Part shown: one piece after another, positions 25,773-33,914 of the stretch
How positions within the stretch are numbered: the first letter of the stretch is position 1
Layout of the letters: the number at the start of each line of letters is the position of its first letter
Source of the DNA: Streptomyces qinglanensis
GTDB taxonomy: Bacteria; Actinomycetota; Actinomycetes; Streptomycetales; Streptomycetaceae
Direction of reading: 5' to 3'
DNA: 64,000 nucleotides
NCBI RefSeq assembly: GCF_900111245.1
Contig: NZ_FOGO01000010.1
Span: 1-64,000, forward strand
Notes under the pieces: generated by a model
Databases searched by the model: none
Told to the model about the DNA's origin: nothing
Seen by the model: only the letters and a program-made list of their open reading frames with translations
Position numbers and translations under genes: made by a program

Positions 25773-27155
25773 ATGGCAATCTCGGTCTTCGACCTGTTCT
25801 CGATCGGCATCGGCCCCTCCAGTTCCCACACCGTGGGCCCGATGCGCGCTGCCCGCATGTTCGCGCGCCGGCTGAAGAACGAGGGCGCGCTGGCGCACAC
25901 CGCCTCGGTGCGCGCCGAACTGTTCGGTTCCCTCGGCGCGACCGGCCACGGCCACGGCACCCCCAAGGCCGTCCTGCTGGGCCTGGAGGGCGAGTCCCCG
26001 CGCACGGTCGACGTGGAGAGCGCCGACGACCGCGTGGCACGGATCCGCGCGGAGGGCCGGCTGCGACTGCTGGCCACCGAGATAGGCGACACGCACGAGA
26101 TCCCGTTCGACGAGCGCACCCAACTGGTGCTGCACCGGCGCCGCTCCCTCCCCTACCACGCCAACGGCATGACGCTGTTCGCCTACGACGAGGCCGGGAC
26201 ACCGCTGCTGGAGAAGACCTACTACTCGGTGGGCGGCGGCTTCGTCGTCGACGAGGACGCCGTCGGCGAGGACCGCATCAAACTGGACGACACCGTCCTG
26301 CGGCACCCCTTCCGCACCGGCGACGAACTGCTGCGCCTCACCCAGGAGACCGGCCTGTCGGTCTCCCGCCTCATGCTGGAGAACGAGAAAGCCTGGCGCA
26401 CCGAGGACGAGATCCGCGCCGGGCTGCTGGAGATCTGGCAGGTCATGCGGGACTGCGTGGCCCGCGGGCTGACCCAGGAGGGCATCCTGCCCGGTGGCCT
26501 CAAGGTGCGCCGCCGCGCCGCCACCTCCGCCCGCCAACTGCGCGCCGAGGGCCAGGTCGAGGCCCACGCCATGGAGTGGACCACCCTCTACGCCATGGCC
26601 GTGAACGAGGAGAACGCCGCGGGCGGCCGGGTCGTCACCGCGCCGACCAACGGCGCCGCGGGCATCATCCCCGCCGTCCTGCACTACGCCCACCACTTCG
26701 TCCCCGGCGCGGACGACGACGCCGTGGTCCGCTTCCTGCTGGCCGCCGGCGCCATCGGCATGCTCTTCAAGCAGAACGCCTCCATCTCCGGGGCCGAGGT
26801 CGGCTGTCAGGGCGAGGTCGGCTCGGCCTGCTCGATGGCCGCCGGCGGCCTCGCCGAGATCCTCGGCGGCAGCCCGGAGCAGGTGGAGAACGCCGCGGAG
26901 ATCGGCATCGAGCACAACCTGGGCCTCACCTGCGACCCGGTCGGCGGCCTGGTCCAGATCCCCTGCATCGAGCGCAACGGCATGGCCGCGGTCAAGGCCG
27001 TCACCGCGGCCCGGATGTCCCTGCGCGGCGACGGCCGCCACCACGTCTCCCTCGACAAGGCCATCAAGACCATGCGCGACACCGGCGCCGACATGAAGGT
27101 CAAGTACAAGGAGACGGCCCGCGGCGGGCTCGCGGTGAACGTCATCGAGTGTTGA
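25773..27155 (+). CDS. sdaA: L-serine ammonia-lyase (iron-sulfur type, single chain)
   Basis: A 460-residue enzyme that deaminates serine to pyruvate. The N-terminal SIGIGPSSSHTVGPMRAA block is the beta-domain signature. The alpha domain carries the conserved cysteines for the 4Fe-4S cluster (GCQGEVGSACSMAAG and LTCDPVGGLVQIPCIERN). It completes a route from glycine through serine to pyruvate with gcvT, gcvH and glyA. ATG at 25773; 133 bases downstream of glyA with terminator-like hairpins in between. Confidence 0.95.
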   Translation: MAISVFDLFSIGIGPSSSHTVGPMRAARMFARRLKNEGALAHTASVRAELFGSLGATGHGHGTPKAVLLGLEGESPRTVDVESADDRVARIRAEGRLRLLATEIGDTHEIPFDERTQLVLHRRRSLPYHANGMTLFAYDEAGTPLLEKTYYSVGGGFVVDEDAVGEDRIKLDDTVLRHPFRTGDELLRLTQETGLSVSRLMLENEKAWRTEDEIRAGLLEIWQVMRDCVARGLTQEGILPGGLKVRRRAATSARQLRAEGQVEAHAMEWTTLYAMAVNEENAAGGRVVTAPTNGAAGIIPAVLHYAHHFVPGADDDAVVRFLLAAGAIGMLFKQNASISGAEVGCQGEVGSACSMAAGGLAEILGGSPEQVENAAEIGIEHNLGLTCDPVGGLVQIPCIERNGMAAVKAVTAARMSLRGDGRHHVSLDKAIKTMRDTGADMKVKYKETARGGLAVNVIEC

Positions 27156-27318
27156 GGATCCGGGCCCTGACCAGGTGATCCGCGTCCTTCAGCACTGTCA
27201 CGGGCTCGCTCTTCCGTACGGCGGAACGTTCCTCGGAAGTTCCTGAGACGGGGTTCCTCCCGCTGGCTTGTCCATTTCGCACGACAGCGCTTCCATCGGC
27301 CGCCGGCCTGTCTTCAGC

Positions 27319-28158
27319 TCACGAGGAAGGAGCGGTACGGCGAAGTGGGACGGAGGCCGACGATGCGGTGACCTCGAACGGAGCCGAGTGTCCGGTCGCT
27401 CGCAGCGCGTCCCCGGTGACCTCGGTCAGCCACACCGCCACGTCCGGCGTCCATTCCCGTACGTGGAAGACGAACGCTGCGGCCCTTCGCGCGCCCTCGA
27501 TCAGTGCGCGGGTCCTCGCCCTCCCCGGCAAGGGGGAGAAGTCCGCCGAGGAGAGGATCTCCACTGTCGCCGCCCCGCCCAGTCGCTCCTGGACGGCCCT
27601 GTGCACACGGGCGGTCTCTGCGGAGGAATCCCACATCACGGGCGGGGCCGCGGAGACCGTCACGTCGATGGCGATGGACGTCGACGGTGAGGCCAAGGAG
27701 AACCATTCCCGCATGTCGTCCAGGTCGTCGGAAGCGTCCCCCGAGGTGATCTGCAAGGGGAGATACGCATACAGCGCGGTGAAAGTCACCGCCCCCACCC
27801 GGGTGAGGGCGTCGACAAGCGTGCGCGTCATGGGGAGGACGGGAAGACGCGGGTAGCGGGCATCCTCGTCGGGGATGTCGGCCCGCGCCCACGCGAGTTC
27901 CCTGATCCCGTCACCCCCGGACCAGTCGCCGCCCTTGTCGCAGTCGAGCCAGCGGTCGGGAACGTGAAAGAGCTTCTTCCCGCTCGTAGTCCGCCAGCCG
28001 TACGGGGCGTACCAGCCGTATGCGTCCGCCCGTACGAGCGCGAGGTCCAGCACTTTCTCGCGGAACGCGTCCTGATGGCTGTCCTCGAGATGGCTGTCCT
28101 CGAGCCAGGGATGCCGGTCGAGGGTCCCGTGTACTCCGACGGTCATTCCACTGTGCAT
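27319..28158 (-). CDS. Hypothetical protein, no family recognised
   Basis: A 279-residue soluble protein without signal peptide or membrane segment. It contains an aromatic segment (DAYGWYAPYGWR, about residues 43-54) and a C-terminal region (FVFHVREWTPDVAVWLTEVTGDAL). A near-duplicate EDSHLEDSH at about residues 20-28 stems from a short direct DNA repeat around 28080-28105. GC is a little lower than in the flanks. Start set at ATG 28158, preceded by GGGGGG; an internal ATG at 28146 is possible. It sits in an accessory stretch next to a gene remnant and a toxin-antitoxin pair. Function unknown. Confidence 0.6.
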   Translation of the reverse strand: MHSGMTVGVHGTLDRHPWLEDSHLEDSHQDAFREKVLDLALVRADAYGWYAPYGWRTTSGKKLFHVPDRWLDCDKGGDWSGGDGIRELAWARADIPDEDARYPRLPVLPMTRTLVDALTRVGAVTFTALYAYLPLQITSGDASDDLDDMREWFSLASPSTSIAIDVTVSAAPPVMWDSSAETARVHRAVQERLGGAATVEILSSADFSPLPGRARTRALIEGARRAAAFVFHVREWTPDVAVWLTEVTGDALRATGHSAPFEVTASSASVPLRRTAPSS

Positions 28159-28238
28159 GAAGATTCCCCCCGACCCGGGCCCGCCAGAACTGCACCGCAC
28201 ACCAGGAAAGCACAGGTCCGGTGTGTTCCCGCCGCTCG

Positions 28239-28457
28239 TCACGGCGGGCGCCGTGCTCGCAGGACGGTGTCGTGGGTGTGGTGCGTGCCCGCGGGGGCCG
28301 GGGTGGTGCGGGGGGCGGGTCTCGTCGGCCAGGAGCTGCCAGCCGGGGCCGAGGAGCCCGGCGATGTCGTGGGGCTGGTGGTACTCGGCGGGGTCGAAGG
28401 AGTCCCGCCGGTCCGCGGCGAGGTCGCGGGGCGGCGCTGCTGTGAGTCGGGCATCAC
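28239..28457 (-). pseudogene. Remnant of a class I SAM methyltransferase gene (C-terminal part, frameshifted)
   Basis: On the minus strand one frame reads EYHQPHDIAGLLGPGWQLL then ADETRPP, and after a frame change reads PAGTHHTHDTVLRARR before a stop. Joined, these resemble the C-terminal end of actinobacterial SAM-dependent methyltransferases (the ...GHTHxDxVLRA ending). The N-terminal domain is missing. Decay of an acquired gene is the simplest reading. Recognition is from pattern memory, so confidence is low. Confidence 0.4.
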
Positions 28458-28464
28458 CGGGTCA

Positions 28465-28483
28465 TTAACAAGATTTTTGTTAA
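28465..28483. promoter_or_regulatory. Palindromic operator upstream of the toxin-antitoxin pair
   Basis: TTAACAA (28465-28471) and TTGTTAA (28477-28483) form a perfect 7-bp inverted repeat with a five-base centre, ending nine bases before the antitoxin ATG. It is strikingly AT-rich for this genome. Such sites are where antitoxins bind to repress their own operon; it may also overlap the -10 region. Confidence 0.65.
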
Positions 28484-28492
28484 ACTCGGCTC

Positions 28493-28765
28493 ATGGATAC
28501 TTCCTCCGCTCCCGGCGAAGGCCCCGTCCGTCCGGTCTCCGTATCCCTCCACGAGGGCACCATCGCCGCGCTCAGGGCACGTACCGGCAAGGGGGGCATG
28601 TCCGCCTACGTCGAAGCGATCATCCAGCGCCAGCTGGAGCGGGACCGCGTACGCGAGCTCATCGAGGATGCCGAGACCGAGCACGGCCCGGTGGACCACG
28701 CGGCGGTCGAGAGCAAGCGGGCCATCCTGCGTGGTGACTCGGCCGACGCGGCGGACGCCGCGTGA
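28493..28765 (+). CDS. Antitoxin, ribbon-helix-helix type
   Basis: A 90-residue protein. Residues about 13-50 (RPVSVSLHEGTIAALRARTG then MSAYVEAIIQRQLERD) fit a ribbon-helix-helix DNA-binding fold. The acidic, Ala/Asp-rich C-terminus would wrap the toxin. It should neutralise the PIN-domain protein and repress the operon through the palindrome just upstream. Stop codon overlaps the toxin start by four bases (GTGA). Confidence 0.78.
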   Translation: MDTSSAPGEGPVRPVSVSLHEGTIAALRARTGKGGMSAYVEAIIQRQLERDRVRELIEDAETEHGPVDHAAVESKRAILRGDSADAADAA

Positions 28766-29154
28766 GCGGGACCCTCGTCCTGGACTGCGAGGGGCTCTCC
28801 AAGCTCGTACAACGCTCGCCTGAAGTCACCGAATGGCTGGCTGCGGCAGAGGCCGAGGACATCCGCGTGGTCTCCAGCTCCGTCACGCTGGTCGAAGCCC
28901 GTCACCCCAGGATCCACCAGGCCCGCTTCGACTTCGCCGTCTCCCGCGTCAACGTCGTTCCACCCACTGAGCGCATCGCCCGGCACGCCAGCAGACTCCT
29001 GGCCACTGCCGACCTGCACGGCCACAAGCACGCCCTCGACGCCATCGTGGCCGCCACCGCGCTCGCCTCACCCACTCCCGTGACCGCCTTGACGTCGGAC
29101 CCCGAGGACCTTCGCACGCTGTGCGGCACCGGCGTCCGGATCGTCAAGGTCTGA
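28762..29154 (+). CDS. PIN-domain toxin (VapC-like ribonuclease)
   Basis: A 130-residue PIN-domain protein. The conserved acidic residues expected for Mg-dependent RNA cleavage are visible: Asp in LVLDCEG, Glu in LVEARHP, Asp in HALDAIVAATAL, and Asp in TSDPEDL. VapC toxins cut tRNA or rRNA when freed from antitoxin. GTG start at 28762 overlaps the antitoxin stop. Length is normal for the family. The exact subfamily is not assigned. Confidence 0.82.
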   Translation: MSGTLVLDCEGLSKLVQRSPEVTEWLAAAEAEDIRVVSSSVTLVEARHPRIHQARFDFAVSRVNVVPPTERIARHASRLLATADLHGHKHALDAIVAATALASPTPVTALTSDPEDLRTLCGTGVRIVKV

Positions 29155-29384
29155 CTTCCCCGGCAGTGCCTCCCCACATGGCACGGCCCTCCAGTCGCAG
29201 TCGCCACCTCGCGCCGCCCGCGGCCGGTCGGCGGAGGGGTCATCCATGGCACCGGTCCCGCCCACGAGGAGACGCCCGGCCGTGACGGGCACGAGAGGCC
29301 CAAGCCCCGCAACGGCCTCGGCCTGTGCCGGGCCCGGTTTCGCGGCGGACTCGGCAGTCCGGCCGGCGTGCCGTGGCGCCGGGT

Positions 29385-30965
29385 TCAGCCCTTCGACGCG
29401 AACGCCTGGGTCCACCAGGGGCCGCCCTGTGCGTCGTGGTAGCCGACGCCGATCTCCTTGTAGGAGCAGTTGAGGATGTTGGCCCGGTGCCCGGGGCTGT
29501 TCATCCAGCCCTCCATGACCTGGGCCGGTGTGCGCTGGCCGCGGGCTATGTTCTCGCCGACGGTGCTCCACCGGTAGCCGGCCGCGGTGATGCGGTCGCC
29601 CGGGCCCTTGCCGTCGGGGCTCTGGTGGGAGAAGTAGTCGCGGGCGTCCATGTCGCGGGAGTGCCCGAGCGCGGCCTTGTCCAGGGTCGCGTTGTTGCTG
29701 ACGGGACCGCATCCCTTCTTGGCACGTTCCGCGTTGACCAGGCTCGTCACCTGCTGCGCGTAGCTCCCGCCGGCCGGGTCGGCGGGCGGCGGCGCCGGGG
29801 TGGCGGGCGTACGGCGCGGGGTGCGGCGGGGCGCGGTGCGGGAGGGCGAGGGACTGGCCGACGTGGACCGGGGGGACGCGGAGGGCGAGGGGGAGGCGGA
29901 CGAGGAGCTCGGGGACGGACTCGACGACGGGCTGGGCCGGGAGAGGGACCGGATCCCGTCGCCGGAGCGGGTCGGCGATGCGGTGGAGCGGTCCTCGGGC
30001 GGATCGGGGATCAGCAGGAAGGCTCCGGTGCCGCCCGCCGCCGCCAGCACGGCGGCGACGGCGAGGGCCGTGCGCCGTCGGGCGCGCCGTCCGCGCTGCT
30101 GTGCCCGGCGTGCCGACGCGCGGCCGGGCGCGGAGTCCAGGGAGTGTCCGGCTGCGGTCGGCTCGGCCGCCACCTCCGAGTCCCCCAGCTTCCAGCGGGC
30201 GCACAGCGCGGCCGACGGAGGGACCAGCGCGAGTCCGACGAGCAGCCGTTCGGCGGGGACGAGTCCGGACGAGTGGCCGGAGCAGACGGTGCATTCGCGG
30301 GCGTGCCGGGCGATCCGCTTGCGCCACAGTCCCGACGGTTCGCCGTCCCACCCTTCGAGGACCGACTGGAGCAGCACGCACGAGGGTTCGGCCGCCAGCG
30401 CCCGGACGACGACCCGGCCCACCTCCAACTGCGCCTTCATCCGCTGGACGCGTACGGCGGTGTGCTGGGGGGTGATCTCCAGTGCGGCGGCGACGTCCGC
30501 CCTGGTGAGTTCCCCGGTGCTCTCCAGCCACCACAGGGACAGCAGGGTCCGGTCGTCCGGCTCGAGCCACCGGGTGGCTTCGGCCACCTCCCGGCACTGG
30601 CCGGAGAGTCCGAGCCGGGTGACGGTCGCGTCGACGAAGTCGGCACGGGGGTCGGGGAGTCCGCGGATCTCGTCGGTGTCCTGCAGCACCCCCGGGTCCT
30701 TCCGCCGGTGGCCGCGTATCTGGTTCATGGTGATGGCGGCCAGCCAGGACCTGAAGCGGCCGGGATCCCGCAGGGTGTCCAGCTTGGCGAGCGCGTGCAG
30801 CATGGTCTCCTGCGTCACGTCGTCCACGTCGGCGTGTCCGGGCAGACTCCGTCCGACGATGTTGTAGACCAGCGGCAAGGACTTCGCAGCGACCAGTTCC
30901 CGCGCCCGTACGTCCCCGGCCTGCGCCGCCTCGATCACGGCGGCGTCGACGACACTGCTGCTCAC
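29385..30965 (-). CDS. ECF sigma factor fused through a membrane segment to an extracellular CAP (SCP/PR-1) domain
   Basis: A 526-residue chimera. Residues about 1-80 are sigma region 2 (DVDDVTQETMLHALAKLD, then FRSWLAAITMNQIRGHRRK). About 115-165 are region 4 (DDRTLLSLWWLE, then ELTRADVAAALEITPQHTAVRVQRMK). A HARECTVC segment resembles the zinc-binding motif of anti-sigma domains. One membrane helix follows (ALAVAAVLAAAGGTGAFLLI), then about 70 residues of Ser/Pro/Thr linker and a C-terminal CAP domain with GHSRDMDARDYFSHQSPDG, GENIARG and SPGHRANIL. The CAP part would lie outside the membrane, the sigma part inside. GTG at 30965 chosen for its GGAGA site; a GTG at 31007 is in frame. Confidence 0.82.
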   Translation of the reverse strand: MSSSVVDAAVIEAAQAGDVRARELVAAKSLPLVYNIVGRSLPGHADVDDVTQETMLHALAKLDTLRDPGRFRSWLAAITMNQIRGHRRKDPGVLQDTDEIRGLPDPRADFVDATVTRLGLSGQCREVAEATRWLEPDDRTLLSLWWLESTGELTRADVAAALEITPQHTAVRVQRMKAQLEVGRVVVRALAAEPSCVLLQSVLEGWDGEPSGLWRKRIARHARECTVCSGHSSGLVPAERLLVGLALVPPSAALCARWKLGDSEVAAEPTAAGHSLDSAPGRASARRAQQRGRRARRRTALAVAAVLAAAGGTGAFLLIPDPPEDRSTASPTRSGDGIRSLSRPSPSSSPSPSSSSASPSPSASPRSTSASPSPSRTAPRRTPRRTPATPAPPPADPAGGSYAQQVTSLVNAERAKKGCGPVSNNATLDKAALGHSRDMDARDYFSHQSPDGKGPGDRITAAGYRWSTVGENIARGQRTPAQVMEGWMNSPGHRANILNCSYKEIGVGYHDAQGGPWWTQAFASKG

Positions 30966-31178
30966 GTTCTCTCCACTCTCCCTCTGGGCTCGGACATCTG
31001 TCCCCACCTATATGGAGACGAGCGGGTCGGACTTCTATAACAGAAATCTCGTCACCGGTTCCGACGGGGAGAGGGAGAGACGTCCGGAGCGGCACGGGCG
31101 GCCCTGGCGGGGCCGCCCGGTCCACGGGCGGGCCGGTCGTTTCCCGGTCGGGCCGGACGTGCCCCGGGCGGATGGTGG

Positions 31179-31850
31179 TCAGTCCGCTTCGCGGTGGACG
31201 ACCGTGAGGTGGCGGTCGGGCCCGGGGGACTCCAACTCGTCGAGCGCGGCCACCGCCAGATCCTCGGCACTGATCCAGGACCGGCCGTCGGCAGCGGTGA
31301 GCATGGTGTCGGTGCCGCGCCGGTAGCGACCGGTGCGGTCGCCGGGCTCCAGCAGACCCGGCGGGCTCAGGTAGACCCAGTCGGCGTGGGCGCTCTCCTG
31401 GCAGGCCCGCAACTGGGCCACTCCGGCGGTGGCGACGGGCCGCAGTACGGCCGGCACGTACCGGGGGTTGTCGGCCACCAGCAGCTCGTCGTCCTCCGGG
31501 CTGCGCAGCGCCCCGGCGCCGCCGACGACGAGAACGCGTATGCCGCGCCGCGCGGCGATCTCCAGCACCGTGCGCGTGGTGCCGACCAGGAACTCCCGGT
31601 CGACCGGCTGGGTCCGTACGGTCAGTACGACGGCGTCCGGTGCACCGGGGCCGGGCGGGTCGGTCAGCGCCTCGCCCAGGGCGTGCGCGTCGCTCAGGTC
31701 CACCGCGACGGGTGTCACGTCCGGGTCGTCGCTCGTGGGCTTCCGGGAGACGGCGAGCACCCGGTGCCCGCGCGCCGCGGCCTCCCGGACCGCTCTGCTG
31801 CCGACCATTCCGGTGGCGCCGAGCACAGCGATCGTCATCGTCTTCGTCAT
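31179..31850 (-). CDS. NAD(P)H-binding NmrA/SDR-like protein
   Basis: A 223-residue atypical SDR. The glycine-rich motif is AVLGATGMVGSRAVREAAARGH near the N-terminus and VLVVGGAGAL lies mid-protein. The classical YxxxK is absent, as in NAD(P)-binding regulators and some flavin/NADPH reductases. Substrate unknown. Its ATG at 31850 overlaps the stop of the EamA transporter gene by four bases (ATGA), with GGAAGGA upstream, so the two are translated together. Confidence 0.82.
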   Translation of the reverse strand: MTKTMTIAVLGATGMVGSRAVREAAARGHRVLAVSRKPTSDDPDVTPVAVDLSDAHALGEALTDPPGPGAPDAVVLTVRTQPVDREFLVGTTRTVLEIAARRGIRVLVVGGAGALRSPEDDELLVADNPRYVPAVLRPVATAGVAQLRACQESAHADWVYLSPPGLLEPGDRTGRYRRGTDTMLTAADGRSWISAEDLAVAALDELESPGPDRHLTVVHREAD

Positions 31851-32893
31851 CGGGGTTGTCCTTCCGGCAGCCGGTCTTCTCGGGCTGCTTGCGGGGGGTC
31901 TTCTCGGACGAGGTGCACCCGGTCCTCCGGGAGGGTGCGCGGCCGGTCCACGGGGACCGGGACGGCGGCGGGCGAACCGCGGGTGCGGCGGCGGCCGGAC
32001 AGAGCCGCGGGCGTGAACTGGGCGGCGAGCATGGCGATCAGGGCGAGGACGAAGCCACCGGTCTGCGGCAGGCTGAGCGACTCGCCCATCGCGAGGCCGA
32101 TGACCGTCGCGACCAGCGGGGAGAGCAGCACCAGCGGCGCCGACGCGCTGACCGGCAGGGTGGCGATGCCACGGAACCACAGCGCGTAGGCGATCAGTCC
32201 GCCCATGCTGCCGAGCCACACGTACCCGGCGACGGCTCCGGCGTCGATGCGCGCGGGTACCCCCTCGACGGCGAGGGTGAGCGGGAGCAGCAGCAGGCCG
32301 CCGACCGCCAACTGCCAGCCGGCCAGCGCCATGGGGCCGACGCCCGGGGGCCGCCCCCAGCGCTTGGTGAGGACGACGCCGCCGGCCATGGCGGTGGTGT
32401 GCCCGAGCCCGGCGAGCACCCCGACGGGGTCCAGCCGGGCCTGCGGGCCGAGTACGACGAGGCCGACACCGAGCACGCCGAGCACCCCCCAGGCCAGCCG
32501 CCACAGCGTCGGCCGTTCGCGGAGCACCGCGATTCCCGCCGCGGCGACGAGCAGCGGCTGGGCGGCGCCGAGTGTGGCGGCCACGCCGCCCGGGAGGCGT
32601 TCGGCCGCCGCGAACAGCAGCGGCAGGGCGCCGATGTTGAGGGCGCCGAGGACGACGGCCTTCCACCACCAGTGCCCGCGCGGAAGGACCCGGGTGAAGG
32701 CCAGGGCGAGCAGCCCGGCGGGCAGGGCGCGCAGCAGTCCGGCGAACAACGGGTGGCCGGGCGGCAGCAGTTCCGTTGTCACGACGTAGGTGGTGCCCCA
32801 GGAAGCGGGGGCGAGCGCGGTCAGCGCGACGGTTGCCGCCCGCTGCGCGGACGAGGGCGGCGTCCCCGGCGACACCTCGGCAGGAGTGTTCAT
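31847..32893 (-). CDS. EamA/DMT-family exporter
   Basis: A 348-residue membrane protein with two five-helix EamA repeats (first from ALTALAPASWGTTYVV; second after GPMALAGWQLAVGGLLLL). Ten membrane segments are expected. Family members export amino acids or other metabolites. The C-terminal 45 residues are charged and Pro/Arg-rich. It forms an operon with the NmrA-like gene and is divergent from the LysR regulator, which very likely controls it. Confidence 0.86.
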   Translation of the reverse strand: MNTPAEVSPGTPPSSAQRAATVALTALAPASWGTTYVVTTELLPPGHPLFAGLLRALPAGLLALAFTRVLPRGHWWWKAVVLGALNIGALPLLFAAAERLPGGVAATLGAAQPLLVAAAGIAVLRERPTLWRLAWGVLGVLGVGLVVLGPQARLDPVGVLAGLGHTTAMAGGVVLTKRWGRPPGVGPMALAGWQLAVGGLLLLPLTLAVEGVPARIDAGAVAGYVWLGSMGGLIAYALWFRGIATLPVSASAPLVLLSPLVATVIGLAMGESLSLPQTGGFVLALIAMLAAQFTPAALSGRRRTRGSPAAVPVPVDRPRTLPEDRVHLVREDPPQAAREDRLPEGQPR

Positions 32894-32919
32894 ACGGGGA
32901 GTGTCGACCGGACAGTGCT

Positions 32920-32952
32920 ATGCATCCAAAGCATGGTTGCGATGACAACTAT
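32920..32952. promoter_or_regulatory. Inverted repeats in the LysR/EamA divergent promoter
   Basis: Two nested palindromes lie in the 78-base gap between the divergent genes: ATGC...GCAT at 32920-32934, and ATGGTTG/CAACTAT around a six-base centre at 32933-32952 (one mismatch). The second contains a T-N11-A core, as in LysR boxes. They are plausible binding sites for the neighbouring regulator. Confidence 0.55.
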
Positions 32953-32971
32953 GAAGCACAACGATTGCCTC

Positions 32972-33862
32972 ATGGATCTCCAGCAGCTCCGGTACGTCGT
33001 CGCTCTCGCCGAGACCCGCAACTTCACCCGCGCCGCCGAGCGGTGCCGGGTGGTGCAGTCCTCGCTCAGCCACCGGATCGCCGGGCTCGAACGGGAGCTG
33101 GGCGTCACGCTGTTCGCCCGGTCCAGCCGCCGTACGGAACTGACCGGTGCCGGGGCGGCGTTCCTCGTCGGCGCGCGCGAGTGCCTGGCGGCGGCCGACC
33201 GCGCGGTCGCCGACGCCGCCGCGGCGGGCGGGTCGGTCCGCGGCCGCCTCGCGGTCGGCATGATCCGGACCACCGCCGCCGTCGACGTGCCCGAACTGCT
33301 CCAGCGCTACCGGGCCCGCTACCCGGAGGTGCGGGTGAGCCTGGAGGCGGGCAGCAGTGACGAGTTGGCGGCGGCGGTGCGGAAGGGCGAGCTGGACATC
33401 GTCTTCCTCGGCCTGCCGGAGGGCGAACAGCCGGCCGGTGTGGAGAGCCTCGTCCTCGACCGCGACGCGCACGTGCTGGTGGTGCCGGCCGGGCACCGGC
33501 TGGCGGGCGCCTCCCGCGTCACCCTGCACGAGGTCGCGGACGAGACGTTCGTGGACTTCCGGGACGGGTCGCCCGGCCGCGCCCAGACCGATCAGGCGTT
33601 CGCCGCCGCGGGACTGGCCCGGGACATCGCGTACGAGGCCGGCGTGGCCGAGCTGATCACCCAGCTGATCGCCCGCGGGCTCGGCATCGCGCTGCTGCCG
33701 TCGGCGTTCGTGCGGCCGCTGGTCGCCGACGACCCGCAACTGGCCCTGGTCCCGGTGGTCGAGGGACCGCGCCGGGTCGAGTATCTGGCGTGGAGCCGTT
33801 TCAACCCCAGCCCGGCCACCCGCGCGCTGCTCGACGTCCTGGGGGCCGGGCCGCGGAGCTGA
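32972..33862 (+). CDS. LysR-family transcriptional regulator
   Basis: A 296-residue regulator. The N-terminal winged helix (MDLQQLRYVVALAETRNFTR then AAERCRVVQSSLSHRIAGLE) is typical, and the periplasmic-binding-like effector domain spans about residues 90-290. It would sense a small molecule and control the divergent EamA/NmrA operon. ATG at 32972; the open frame runs much further upstream but only as antisense to the transporter. Effector unknown. Confidence 0.9.
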   Translation: MDLQQLRYVVALAETRNFTRAAERCRVVQSSLSHRIAGLERELGVTLFARSSRRTELTGAGAAFLVGARECLAAADRAVADAAAAGGSVRGRLAVGMIRTTAAVDVPELLQRYRARYPEVRVSLEAGSSDELAAAVRKGELDIVFLGLPEGEQPAGVESLVLDRDAHVLVVPAGHRLAGASRVTLHEVADETFVDFRDGSPGRAQTDQAFAAAGLARDIAYEAGVAELITQLIARGLGIALLPSAFVRPLVADDPQLALVPVVEGPRRVEYLAWSRFNPSPATRALLDVLGAGPRS

Positions 33863-33914
33863 CGGTCCGCGGCCGGCCGCTCGTCCGGGCCCGCACACCC
33901 GCGGGGTCCGCGGT

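Noticed and set aside
27156..29384. An integrated mobile element around the toxin-antitoxin genes
   Set aside because: No integrase, transposase, flanking tRNA or direct repeats were found; only the gene content hints at past transfer.
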